DNA of 64,000 nucleotides. Origin: Streptococcus iniae (GTDB lineage: Bacteria > Bacillota > Bacilli > Lactobacillales > Streptococcaceae). Every line of letters starts with the position of its first letter. Position 1 is the stretch's first letter. Below, in pieces: positions 48,452 to 56,183 of this stretch. The position numbers were made by a program, and so were the translations under genes. The notes beneath the pieces are model-generated. The model saw only the letters and a list, made by a program, of their open reading frames with translations, searched no databases and was not told the origin of the DNA. Location: positions 1,144,001 through 1,208,000 of the forward strand of contig NZ_CP132230.1 of NCBI RefSeq assembly GCF_030732225.1. Reading direction: 5' to 3'.

Positions 48452-49375
48452 TTATTTAATGTTTAGAACGTCTTCTTTGGTATGAACCATTTGTGTGATT
48501 AAACGACAATACGGTGTATCAATGCCAAGTTTTTGACCTTTAGCACTAACAGCACCATTCAAGAAGTCAATCTCTGTTTTACGGTGATTTTGAACTAAAT
48601 CTTGGTGCATTGATGGGTAATGATGAGCTGCTTTGACAGAAGTATCCATAACATATTTTGTAATTTCAGCTTCATCCAAAGTAACCCCTTCTGCTTGCCC
48701 TACAATGACAAATTCATGAATAATTTCTTCAACCATTTTAAGACCATCTTGACTAGCAAAAAGTTCACCAATTGTACAATCAAGCAAAGCACATGTTGAG
48801 TTCATTGTGCCATTAACACAAGCTTTTCTCCAAATATTTGGCAAAACATTCTCATCATAGGTTGCAAATAATTTTGCTTCTGTAAGCATTTCAGCAACTT
48901 GATGACCTGCTTCTTGATTTTCTGGATCCATGCTTTGAAGGTTGAGAGCTCCAACACCTTGTAAATGGGCATGTCCTGGACCTTTAAGACCAGCAGTCCA
49001 AACAGTAACACCCATTAAAATGTTATGTACTGGAATGTATTGGCGGATAACTTCTTCATGACCAAGACCATTGAGAAGACAAAGTACTTTTGTTTCTTTA
49101 CCAATAATAGCTTTAACGTCTTGTAACATTTGTGGTAACTGCATAGCTTTTGTAAACAAGATGATTAAATCAGCTTCTTTAGTAGCTTCAGTTGGCTTCA
49201 TAATTGGAAGGTTTACAGTTTCTTCAACATCACCAGTGATTTTTAAGCCATTTTCTTTAATGGCATTAATATGATCTTCCCAGTTGTCTAAGAGGATAAC
49301 ATCGTTATTTGTTTTTGAAATTTGGTAACCAAAACGACACCCCATTGCACCAGAACCAGCAATATAAACTAACAT
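48452..49375 (-). CDS. panE: 2-dehydropantoate 2-reductase
   Basis: The 307-residue ApbA/PanE-type protein would reduce ketopantoate to pantoate with NADPH, in pantothenate synthesis. The N-terminal nucleotide motif is IAGSGAMGCRFG, and WRKACVNGTMN carries the family's conserved Lys. No other pantothenate gene is in the window. The only operon partner is the EIIC-like membrane protein upstream (18-base gap). Related ketoacid reductases share this fold, so the substrate is not certain. Confidence 0.82.
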   Translation of the reverse strand: MLVYIAGSGAMGCRFGYQISKTNNDVILLDNWEDHINAIKENGLKITGDVEETVNLPIMKPTEATKEADLIILFTKAMQLPQMLQDVKAIIGKETKVLCLLNGLGHEEVIRQYIPVHNILMGVTVWTAGLKGPGHAHLQGVGALNLQSMDPENQEAGHQVAEMLTEAKLFATYDENVLPNIWRKACVNGTMNSTCALLDCTIGELFASQDGLKMVEEIIHEFVIVGQAEGVTLDEAEITKYVMDTSVKAAHHYPSMHQDLVQNHRKTEIDFLNGAVSAKGQKLGIDTPYCRLITQMVHTKEDVLNIK

Positions 49376-49393
49376 GTTTTTCTCCTTTTTCTT

Positions 49394-50452
49394 TTAGCCT
49401 TCAAATACAAAGATATCTTCTTTGTAAAGTTTTAATACATCTTTACTAATTTTATGTGCAGCAAAAGCAACACTAAATGGAATCACAAGCCATGCAAGAA
49501 TAATAATCATGATATTGCTTCCTCCTGCAAGTGAAGCTATCGGACCTACAGCACCAACAAGACCAAAACCAGATGAAGCTGGTGTACCAACAAGATTAAA
49601 CATAGGAACCATTAATGAACTCATTGCTGCTGTAACAAGCATTGGAATTGCCATCACTGGATGTTTCAAAAAGTTTGGCATCATCATTTTCATAGCACCC
49701 AAGGCAATAGCAATTGGGACACCTGATTTGTTAACTTTTAGTGTTGCCCATACTAATACTGCTGCAGTTGAAGCTATACCCATTGATGCTGCCCCAGCAG
49801 CCATACCATTTAAGCCAATAGCTAAACCGATTGCAACAGTTGAAATTGGACTAACAATTAAAATAGCAAAGGCCATGGCAATTAAAATTGACATTAGGAT
49901 TGGTTGTAAGGTTGTAAATGAGTTGATTCCTTGCCCAATTAAAGTGGTTACATAAGATACATATGGAAGCAATTTCCAACCAATATAACCAACACCAGTA
50001 CCAATCAAAATTGGAAGAAGGATGATTGTCAATGAACCAAGTTTATTGACAAACCATTTAACAGCTAAAACAGCTAAACTTGCAGTAATCATCATATTGA
50101 TAAGGTCGCCAATACCTCGTAATTGGAAAGAACCTGTCGCTACACCTTTTTGAATAACTTCAGTGTACATCCACGCTCCTGAACCAATATAGGCCGCACC
50201 ACCAACTGCTAATTGTTGCATAGGTGTAAATTTAAATTGTTGACCAATTAAAAATCCTGCCATAATAGGTGTGAAAAATTGGAAAACTTGAACAATATGT
50301 AAAAACTCTGCAGCAAAAACATTTGATACAAATGGTTTTAAAAATGTTGCCAAGATAGCGTTTGGAATGAGGGCAACTACAATTGCAATTGCTGTTCCCG
50401 CTAGAACTTTATTGATAAAAGAGCTAAACGTCTCTTTGTTTGTATCTGTCAT
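49394..50452 (-). CDS. PTS EIIC-like membrane protein without EIIA/EIIB
   Basis: The 352-residue protein has about eight to ten membrane segments and resembles the PTS_EIIC_2 family: PIMAGFLIGQQFKFTPMQQLAVGGAAYIGSGAW, the conserved Asn-Gly block GLAIGLNGMAAGAASMG and a Gly-rich VGAVGPIASLAGGS. No phosphorylation domain and no EIIA or EIIB gene is nearby. The start follows GCGAGGTCATGTC. Being in an operon with panE, it may carry a pantoate-related compound by a non-PTS mechanism, but that is inference. Confidence 0.78.
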   Translation of the reverse strand: MTDTNKETFSSFINKVLAGTAIAIVVALIPNAILATFLKPFVSNVFAAEFLHIVQVFQFFTPIMAGFLIGQQFKFTPMQQLAVGGAAYIGSGAWMYTEVIQKGVATGSFQLRGIGDLINMMITASLAVLAVKWFVNKLGSLTIILLPILIGTGVGYIGWKLLPYVSYVTTLIGQGINSFTTLQPILMSILIAMAFAILIVSPISTVAIGLAIGLNGMAAGAASMGIASTAAVLVWATLKVNKSGVPIAIALGAMKMMMPNFLKHPVMAIPMLVTAAMSSLMVPMFNLVGTPASSGFGLVGAVGPIASLAGGSNIMIIILAWLVIPFSVAFAAHKISKDVLKLYKEDIFVFEG

Positions 50453-50478
50453 GACATGACCTCGCTTAATTTTTATAG

Positions 50479-50494
50479 TGTGAAATCAATCACA
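50479..50494. promoter_or_regulatory. Crp/Fnr-type palindrome in the EIIC-panE leader
   Basis: TGTGAAATCAATCACA is a perfect TGTGA-N6-TCACA palindrome. It lies between the -10 box and the ATG of the EIIC-like gene, a repressing position for a Crp/Fnr-family protein. Confidence 0.5.
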
Positions 50495-50506
50495 TTTATA
50501 ACGTTA

Positions 50507-50535
50507 ATTATATCACAAAGAAAATTCCTTGTCAT
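50507..50535 (-). promoter_or_regulatory. promoter of the EIIC-panE operon
   Basis: The minus strand has -35 ATGACA (50530-50535), a 17-base spacer and extended -10 TGATATAAT (hexamer 50507-50512), 54 bases before the start codon. Confidence 0.75.
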
Positions 50536-50587
50536 AGTGATTTTCAGTAATAAGTATGGTTAATTTTTATAGTTTCATAAACTTTTC

Positions 50588-51586
50588 TTATAGTTTTTCA
50601 ATCAATGAAGTCGAATGAACAAGCCGATTATCACGCTCAGGATAAATATAATTAATAGCTTGGTTAACAGCAATTGGAGCTTCACCAAAACCAGTTGCAA
50701 TGAGGTCAACTTTGCCGTCATAATCAGCCGCATCGCCAATTGCAAAGATTCCCTCTTGGCTAGTTTGGAAGAGATTAGAAACCTTAATGCTTGACTTTTT
50801 ATAATCTAAATTCCAGCTTTTAAGATTTTTATTTGAAGTTGAAAAGCCAAAGCTTACAATCAAGGCATCTAAGTCTAAATCTAAAATTTCTTCATCTTTA
50901 ACTTTTTGAACAATCACTTTTGAAAGATGCCCATCTTTTCCTTCCAAAGCAAGCGGAATATAGGGCGTTAAAACCTGAATTTTTGACGCTTTAAGTAATT
51001 CGACACTATGTTCATGTGCTCTAAACGCTTCTCGTCTATGCACTAGAGTCACACTCTCAGCAATATCTTCTAATGCTAAAGCCCAGTCGAGAGCAGAATC
51101 TCCTCCCCCACAGATGCCAACTCTACGCCCTGTAAACTGTTCTAATTTATGGACATTGTAAAAAAGTGTCTTGTCTGCAAAGTCCTCTTCACCTTCCAAT
51201 CCTAATCTTCTTGGAGCGAAAGCACCATTTCCACAAGCGATAATAATCGCTTTACTATAACGAACTGTTTTGTTTGTTTGAATATGAAAAACAGCCTCTT
51301 TTTGCTCAAACGCAAGAACTTCTTCTTTGAGACAAGTACTTATCCGGTCTTTAAAGCGACCAAGTTGCTTGAGCATATTTGTCGTCAAGTCAGCGCCACT
51401 AATTGCAGGATAAGCAGGAATATCATAAATAACTTTTTCAGGATATAAAATAGCCGGTTGTCCTCCCAACTCAGAAAGGCTTTCAATAATATTGACCCTC
51501 ATACCTCTTAGACCAGCATAATAAGCTGCAAAGAGCCCTACAGGGCCCCCTCCAATAATTGTAATATCATATATAGTGTCACTCAT
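50588..51586 (-). CDS. ferredoxin/flavodoxin-NADP+ reductase, thioredoxin-reductase type (YumC-like)
   Basis: The 332-residue flavoprotein has an N-terminal FAD motif [16 protein letters not shown], an NADPH motif [16 protein letters not shown], and the C-terminal [23 protein letters not shown]. It lacks the redox CxxC pair of thioredoxin reductase, which marks the YumC-type ferredoxin-NADP+ reductase group. It overlaps trmD by eight bases and is the last gene of rimM-trmD-reductase. Confidence 0.88.
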   Translation of the reverse strand: MSDTIYDITIIGGGPVGLFAAYYAGLRGMRVNIIESLSELGGQPAILYPEKVIYDIPAYPAISGADLTTNMLKQLGRFKDRISTCLKEEVLAFEQKEAVFHIQTNKTVRYSKAIIIACGNGAFAPRRLGLEGEEDFADKTLFYNVHKLEQFTGRRVGICGGGDSALDWALALEDIAESVTLVHRREAFRAHEHSVELLKASKIQVLTPYIPLALEGKDGHLSKVIVQKVKDEEILDLDLDALIVSFGFSTSNKNLKSWNLDYKKSSIKVSNLFQTSQEGIFAIGDAADYDGKVDLIATGFGEAPIAVNQAINYIYPERDNRLVHSTSLIEKL

Positions 51587-52319
51587 TTAGTTGATTACGC
51601 TCCTTTATTTGACCAGTTATCTTTTCTAGCATTTCTTTTTCTTCATCAGTAAATGTATACTTGTCTAATAAGTCAGGGCGACGATCTAAGGTTTTTTTCA
51701 AACTTTGCTCTAGTCGCCATTTCCTAATATTTTCATGATGCCCACTCATCAAGACATCTGGAACCTTCATTCCTCTAAAATCATAAGGTCTCGTGTATTG
51801 TGGGTATTCTAAAAGACCTGAAGAAAAAGAATCATCCTGGTGACTAGCTTCTTTACCAATAACATTTGGAATCAATCTTACCGTAGCATCAACAATGGTC
51901 ATTGCTGCTAATTCTCCACCAGTTAAGACAAAATCTCCCAATGAGAGTTCATCTGTTACAAGCTCTTTAATGCGTTCATCATAGCCTTCATAATGTCCAC
52001 AAATAAAAATTAATTCCTCTTCTTTTGCTAACATGTCAGCATCGCTTTGAGTAAATCTTTTTCCTGCCGGATCTAGGAGTATGACTCTGGGATTTTTAGC
52101 CTTAATTTTTTCAATTGTATCATAGATAGGCTGCGCTCTTAAAAGCATCCCTTGCCCGCCACCATATGGCTCATCATCAACATGGCGAGCTTTCTCTGCA
52201 TTGTCTCTAAAATTATGATAATGAATATTTAGCAGTCCTTTTTCAACAGCTTTACCTACAATGGAAGCTTCTAAAGGTGTAAACATCTCTGGAAAAAGGG
52301 TTAAAATATCAATTTTCAT
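51579..52319 (-). CDS. trmD: tRNA (guanine37-N1)-methyltransferase
   Basis: The 246-residue SPOUT enzyme methylates G37 of tRNAs reading CNN, UNG and GNN-type codons, preventing frameshifts. [37 protein letters not shown] and the knot [14 protein letters not shown] are conserved. Of two adjacent ATG codons the second (52317-52319) gives the family N-terminus; the first (52322) is equally possible. It overlaps rimM by about ten bases. Confidence 0.95.
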   Translation of the reverse strand: MKIDILTLFPEMFTPLEASIVGKAVEKGLLNIHYHNFRDNAEKARHVDDEPYGGGQGMLLRAQPIYDTIEKIKAKNPRVILLDPAGKRFTQSDADMLAKEEELIFICGHYEGYDERIKELVTDELSLGDFVLTGGELAAMTIVDATVRLIPNVIGKEASHQDDSFSSGLLEYPQYTRPYDFRGMKVPDVLMSGHHENIRKWRLEQSLKKTLDRRPDLLDKYTFTDEEKEMLEKITGQIKERNQLNE

Positions 52320-52827
52320 CATCTAAGCCTTCCATAATGTCAACGTCAACACGCTTGTTAGCAATATCAACATTTAAAACAACTGGTGGAATAAATGGCA
52401 ACAATAAATCACGTTTCCCTTTTCGGCTAACAACCCAAACATCATTTGCACCAGGCTGTAAAATTTCTGTGATAGTTCCTACTAAAACATCATGTTCATA
52501 AACGTCTAATCCAATAATCTCATGGTAATAATACTCATCATCATTCAATTCTGAAAGCTTGTCTTCTGAAACCTTTATGGTAAAACCCTTATACTTTTCA
52601 ATGTCATTAATATGGTAGTGATTTTTAAATTTGATAATATCAAAATTTTTCTGTTTTCGGTGACTTGCAATTTCAATCTCTTGAACAAATTGATCCTTAT
52701 CATCAAATAAAGCTAAAATATTCCCTTTTTTAAACCGTTCATCTGCAAAATCACTAACTGATAAAACACGCATTTCTCCTTGAAGTCCTTGGGTGTTGAC
52801 GATTTTACCAACATTATAAAATTTCAT
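52309..52827 (-). CDS. rimM: 16S rRNA processing protein RimM
   Basis: The 172-residue protein starts [20 protein letters not shown], the RimM N-terminal beta-barrel, and has the C-terminal PRC-barrel segment [21 protein letters not shown]. It binds S19 and helps 30S maturation. TAGGAGTAGTA precedes the ATG. It is coupled to trmD. Confidence 0.95.
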   Translation of the reverse strand: MKFYNVGKIVNTQGLQGEMRVLSVSDFADERFKKGNILALFDDKDQFVQEIEIASHRKQKNFDIIKFKNHYHINDIEKYKGFTIKVSEDKLSELNDDEYYYHEIIGLDVYEHDVLVGTITEILQPGANDVWVVSRKGKRDLLLPFIPPVVLNVDIANKRVDVDIMEGLDDEN

Positions 52828-53033
52828 TACTACTCCTATTTCATCTTACTTACTGTCACTTCGATTTCTTTGACACCATTAAAAACAATCAATTTTTCAG
52901 AAAATCAATCATCTCTTATTTTATCATTTTCCAAATAAAATTGCACTCACTATCTTAATCATCACAAGTCAAACAGCTTCTCTAAAATGTCCAACAATTT
53001 CAGTTGATACCTTTTCGAATCTCAGTTGTATGC
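52828..53033 (-). other. intergenic region upstream of rimM
   Basis: This 206-base AT-rich stretch holds an extended -10-like TGATAAAAT (minus strand, near 52925) that may serve rimM. I see no conserved RNA fold. A short open stretch on the minus strand is discussed under rejected items. Confidence 0.35.
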
Positions 53034-53065
53034 AAAAAAACCTCTCAACTTCTAAAATCGAGAGG
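53034..53065 (-). terminator. terminator of the LPXTG protein gene
   Basis: On the minus strand a CCTCTC/GAGAGG stem with a 13-base loop is followed by seven T, 17 bases past the stop. Confidence 0.8.
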
Positions 53066-53081
53066 AATGATAACATAATTT

Positions 53082-54611
53082 TTATTGTCTAGTGTTTTTT
53101 AATGTTTTTTTAGCTAGTAATAACAAGGTTGAAACACCTAACATAACAAAACCAACGAGACTCAAAATTGACACAGCACTATCTCCTGTTTGCGGAAGAG
53201 AGGCTTTGTTTTTGGGATTCATTTCTTTTGCTTTGCTTGTTTGCTTTTGATCAGCCAATGCATTCCCAGCTTTTTTCTGAGCTACTTCTTTAGGTTCTGC
53301 AGTTGTATCCTGTTTGTCCTTTTTATGGTTTGAAGGGGCTACTTGAGGTACTTCTGCTACTTTCTTAATCTGATCAGATGATAATGCGGCATTAATGCTA
53401 TTTCCAGGCGTAATTGTATTCATTTTGATGCCGTTAACTGAGAATTGATAAAAGGTTCCATCCATTAGCTGATCTTCGAAAATCGCTTTACCATCCTGGT
53501 TTGTCATTAATTCAGCAACTTTCTGACCAAGTTTATTGAACAAAGTCACTGTTTGTCCACTCAAAGGTTCAGCATCCTCATTTACTACACGAATGGTAGC
53601 TGGCGTCTTAGTGTAAGTAGGAAGTGTATTTCCTTTTCCAGAAACATAGAATGCTGCTGCCTTTTCTTGACCATCTTTATCAGTCCTAATAGTATAACCT
53701 TGGGCTTTTCCATCAATGGAAACACTGATGTTCCTTGATAATGGCAGTTTATCAAAATCGACTTGACCACTAGCATTACTGTCAGCTGACTGCAAAGCTG
53801 TTTCTTTACCATCAGTAATATCAAACAATGAGACTTTTTTACCTTCTAGTACTTTACCATTATCACCTAAAACAGTTACTTTAAAAGAGAATGAACCTGC
53901 AGCTTGAGATGCATTTACTACAGGAGATTCAACTTTCTCACTATTACTCGTTGTATCAAGAGCTGTATTAACTGAAATCCCAGGAATCGTTTCACCCATT
54001 TTTTTCCCATCAATATAAAATGGATAGTGAGTACCATCAAGAAGATTCTTTGTAAAACGTGCTAAACCTGAGTTATCCGTAAGGACACGATCAACTAGAT
54101 TCCCTTGTCTGTCTTTTAAAATGACTTCTTTGTTTGGAATAGGTTCAGCATCTTGATTTGAAACTAAAACAACTAATGGCTTATTTGTATAGCTCGGCGC
54201 TCCTTTTCCAAGTCCGTCTGCTGTAAAACTAGAAGCCAATGTAGTTCCTGCTTGATCAGTTCTCAAGGTATAACCTTTGGTTTTTCCATCAACCGAAACA
54301 CTAATGTTTCGGTTCAGAGGTAAACTAGAAAAAATGGCTTGCCCTTGACTATTTGAAACCTGAGATTGAATCGGTTTTGAAATGCCATCTGTAATATCAG
54401 TTAAAAGAACCGTTTTTCCAGATAGTGTTGCTCCTTTACTATCTACAACACTTGCAACAAAATTAAAGCTTCCAGTTGAAACAGTAGCACTTGATGGTGC
54501 ACTTGTTGAATCTGCAATAACGACACTTGCTAAATTCCCATTTACCAAGACTAAACTTGACAAAGTAGCAACCGTTAAAAGGCTTTTAGAAAAGCAAAAA
54601 TATTTTTTCAT
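53082..54611 (-). CDS. LPXTG cell-wall surface protein with tandem duplicated domains
   Basis: The 509-residue protein has a signal peptide (about 1-34, cleavage near VIADS), two repeats of about 172 residues at 47-218 and 239-410 (offset 192), a Lys/Gln-rich wall-spanning stretch, and LPQTG at 472-476 with a membrane tail and KKTLKNTRQ. Each repeat contains two beta-rich units resembling SpaA/Cna-B domains: one with SFNFVASVVDSKGATLSGKTV-like and one with DAEPIPNKEVILKD-like strands. No Cys is present in the mature part. It is probably an adhesin or scaffold; I know no ligand. Its promoter region has two AdcR-type zinc-repressor boxes, so it is likely induced when zinc is scarce. Single gene, own terminator. 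Confidence 0.82.
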   Translation of the reverse strand: MKKYFCFSKSLLTVATLSSLVLVNGNLASVVIADSTSAPSSATVSTGSFNFVASVVDSKGATLSGKTVLLTDITDGISKPIQSQVSNSQGQAIFSSLPLNRNISVSVDGKTKGYTLRTDQAGTTLASSFTADGLGKGAPSYTNKPLVVLVSNQDAEPIPNKEVILKDRQGNLVDRVLTDNSGLARFTKNLLDGTHYPFYIDGKKMGETIPGISVNTALDTTSNSEKVESPVVNASQAAGSFSFKVTVLGDNGKVLEGKKVSLFDITDGKETALQSADSNASGQVDFDKLPLSRNISVSIDGKAQGYTIRTDKDGQEKAAAFYVSGKGNTLPTYTKTPATIRVVNEDAEPLSGQTVTLFNKLGQKVAELMTNQDGKAIFEDQLMDGTFYQFSVNGIKMNTITPGNSINAALSSDQIKKVAEVPQVAPSNHKKDKQDTTAEPKEVAQKKAGNALADQKQTSKAKEMNPKNKASLPQTGDSAVSILSLVGFVMLGVSTLLLLAKKTLKNTRQ

Positions 54612-54621
54612 GTGTCTCCTT

Positions 54622-54639
54622 TACTTAACCAGTTAAGTA
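54622..54639. promoter_or_regulatory. AdcR-type operator 1 (perfect) before the LPXTG gene
   Basis: TACTTAACCAGTTAAGTA is an 18-bp palindrome that contains TTAACCAGTTAA, an exact match to the known streptococcal AdcR motif TTAACYRGTTAA. It lies between the promoter and the ribosome binding site. Confidence 0.75.
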
Positions 54640-54681
54640 CATATTCTAAAATAATAACCTCAAGGGTCATTAAAATACTAC

Positions 54682-54710
54682 TATAAAATACTTAACCAGT
54701 CAAGTATTTT
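54682..54710. promoter_or_regulatory. AdcR-type operator 2 overlapping the -35 of the LPXTG gene
   Basis: TTAACCAGTCAA at 54692-54703 differs from the AdcR motif at one base. On the minus strand the same bases give -35 TTGACT (54698-54703), followed after 17 bases by a weak -10 TAGTAT. The centres of the two operators are 67 bp apart. Confidence 0.65.
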
Positions 54711-54713
54711 ATG

Positions 54714-54754
54714 TAAAAAAACCTTTAAAACTAAATAAATTAGCCTTAAAGGTT
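54714..54754 (-). terminator. terminator of rpsP-khpA
   Basis: On the minus strand AACCTTTAA/TTAAAGGTT with inner pairing (CTAATT/AGTTTT-like, weak) is followed by TTTTT, 29 bases past the khpA stop. Confidence 0.75.
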
Positions 54755-54782
54755 AAAATAATTACACACAAAGTTCTATCTC

Positions 54783-55022
54783 TTATTTTTCATCAATAAC
54801 GAGTCTAACTTTTTTTCCTTGTGTTGGTACCGAATAGACTATCGATCTTATCGCCGTAATGGTACGACCTTTTTTTCCGATAACACGACCGATGTCTTGA
54901 GCATCCAAGTCAAGATGATACTCAAGAAAATCAGGAGTATCTTCAATTTTAATGGTAAGATTGTCAGGTTGTGAAATCAATGGTTTCACAATGGCGATAA
55001 TAAGATTTTCAATGGTATCCAT
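54783..55022 (-). CDS. khpA: KH-domain RNA-binding protein KhpA
   Basis: The 79-residue protein is a single KH domain with the RNA-binding GxxG loop at GKKG (49-52). KhpA pairs with KhpB/EloR in streptococci and influences cell elongation and division. I chose [16 protein letters not shown] as N-terminus (ATG 55020-55022); an in-frame ATG two codons earlier is possible. It follows rpsP by nine bases without a clear ribosome binding site, so it is probably translated by coupling. Confidence 0.93.
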   Translation of the reverse strand: MDTIENLIIAIVKPLISQPDNLTIKIEDTPDFLEYHLDLDAQDIGRVIGKKGRTITAIRSIVYSVPTQGKKVRLVIDEK

Positions 55023-55031
55023 AGGCATATA

Positions 55032-55304
55032 TTATTTTGAGAATTTTTGATTGTGGAATTTCGTCATAACTCCAGCTTTTGAAAGAATGTTACGTACTGT
55101 ATCTGAAGGTTGAGCTCCTTTTGATAACCAGTCAAGAATACGATCTTCTTTTAGAGTTACTTGGTTTTCAGTTACAAGTGGGTTGTATGTTCCAACAGTT
55201 TCGATGAAACGACCATCACGTGGTGCAAGTGAATCTGCAATGTTGATACGGTAGAAAGGTTTTTTCTTAGAACCCATACGAGTTAAACGGATTTTTACTG
55301 CCAT
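55032..55304 (-). CDS. rpsP: 30S ribosomal protein S16
   Basis: The 90-residue protein starts [20 protein letters not shown] at ATG 55302-55304; the longer frame upstream is leader sequence. It matches S16 over its full length, with ETVGTYNPL and [18 protein letters not shown]. It is the first gene of rpsP-khpA and has a consensus promoter 60-90 bases upstream. Confidence 0.97.
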   Translation of the reverse strand: MAVKIRLTRMGSKKKPFYRINIADSLAPRDGRFIETVGTYNPLVTENQVTLKEDRILDWLSKGAQPSDTVRNILSKAGVMTKFHNQKFSK

Positions 55305-55366
55305 TTTTGTAATATCTCTTTTCTTTAATGTTTTATCAGAAACGCTACACATTTCTTACTTTATCT

Positions 55367-55395
55367 AGTATAAGGTATTTCATGATTTCTGTCAA
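55367..55395 (-). promoter_or_regulatory. promoter of rpsP-khpA
   Basis: The minus strand has -35 TTGACA (55390-55395), a 17-base spacer and -10 TATACT (55367-55372). Confidence 0.85.
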
Positions 55396-55455
55396 GTTTT
55401 TTTCTTGACACTTCTCTTTTTTTATTTGACAACCCAAAACACATCCAAGTAACAT

Positions 55456-55503
55456 AAAAGGCGTAGAATTCCGTCATCGAAAACGCTTATTCTACGCCTT
55501 TTT
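55456..55503. terminator. terminator after the DedA-family gene
   Basis: Long arms AAAAGGCGTAGAAT and ATTCTACGCCTTTT enclose a 19-base loop, with T-rich tails on both strands. It isolates rpsP from the upstream exporter operon. Confidence 0.85.
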
Positions 55504-55574
55504 AAAGTGATGTTAAGAAGAATTGCTATTCAAGATTTTCCTTATTCATATTAAAATACGAATAATAGGAATCC

Positions 55575-56183
55575 CTAAATTAATTTACTGAGTAACTGAC
55601 CACCATGAATCCAAAAGTAGCTATATACTACCATTGATATTGGGCGACAGAGAATAATAATTAGTAAAAATTTTTTAAATGATATTTTACTGAGTCCTGT
55701 TATCATTATCATCACATCTGCAGGCGCTACCGGTGAAATCATATTTAAGATAAAAATACGCTCATATATCTTCGAAGCTAATTTTTCTTCATATACCACC
55801 ATTTTTTCATCATCAATAAAGAGAAGAACAAATGGTTTTCCGAATTTCCTAACTAAAATAAATAGTAAAGACGACCCTAAAATTATCCCAACAACATTAA
55901 GAAATAATCCCAATATAGGGCCAAAAGTTAGGAAACCAACAACAGTTGTAATTCCCCCAGGAATTATTGGGATAACAACCTGAATAATTTGAACAAGGAA
56001 AAAAACAATTGATCCAATTAAAAGATGGTCTTTAATTAATTGAGATAAAGCCTGCGGATTATTGAAAATGTCTAACTTTCCAACCAAATAACAGATAAAC
56101 GTTAGCGAGAAAAGAATAGACAATACCCCAATTAATCGAACAATTTTTTTCAATTGAGCATGGCTTAATCTCAGTTTATTCAT
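55575..56183 (-). CDS. DedA/TVP38-family (VTT domain) membrane protein
   Basis: The 202-residue protein has about five hydrophobic segments and the VTT-domain signature: PIIPGGITTVVGFLTFGPILGLFLNVVG and then an Asp/Pro-containing ISPVAPADVMIMITGLSKISFKKF. Such proteins have been linked to lipid scrambling and envelope stress. The start ATG 56181-56183 lies inside the permease 3' end with GAGG before it; the 41-codon longer frame is rejected. The eight-base overlap with an ABC permease gene suggests the two work together. Confidence 0.82.
   Translation of the reverse strand: MNKLRLSHAQLKKIVRLIGVLSILFSLTFICYLVGKLDIFNNPQALSQLIKDHLLIGSIVFFLVQIIQVVIPIIPGGITTVVGFLTFGPILGLFLNVVGIILGSSLLFILVRKFGKPFVLLFIDDEKMVVYEEKLASKIYERIFILNMISPVAPADVMIMITGLSKISFKKFLLIIILCRPISMVVYSYFWIHGGQLLSKLI

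Noticed and set aside
49509..49955. Plus-strand 148-codon ORF
   Set aside because: It lies entirely opposite the EIIC-like gene, has the composition of an antisense shadow and no start signals.
52960..53033. A short minus-strand open stretch reading DSKRYQLKLLDILEKLFDL before a stop, just upstream of rimM
   Set aside because: It resembles the C-terminal end of a helical protein, but it is only about 20 codons, has no start codon or ribosome binding site, and nothing upstream extends it past the terminator at 53034-53065.
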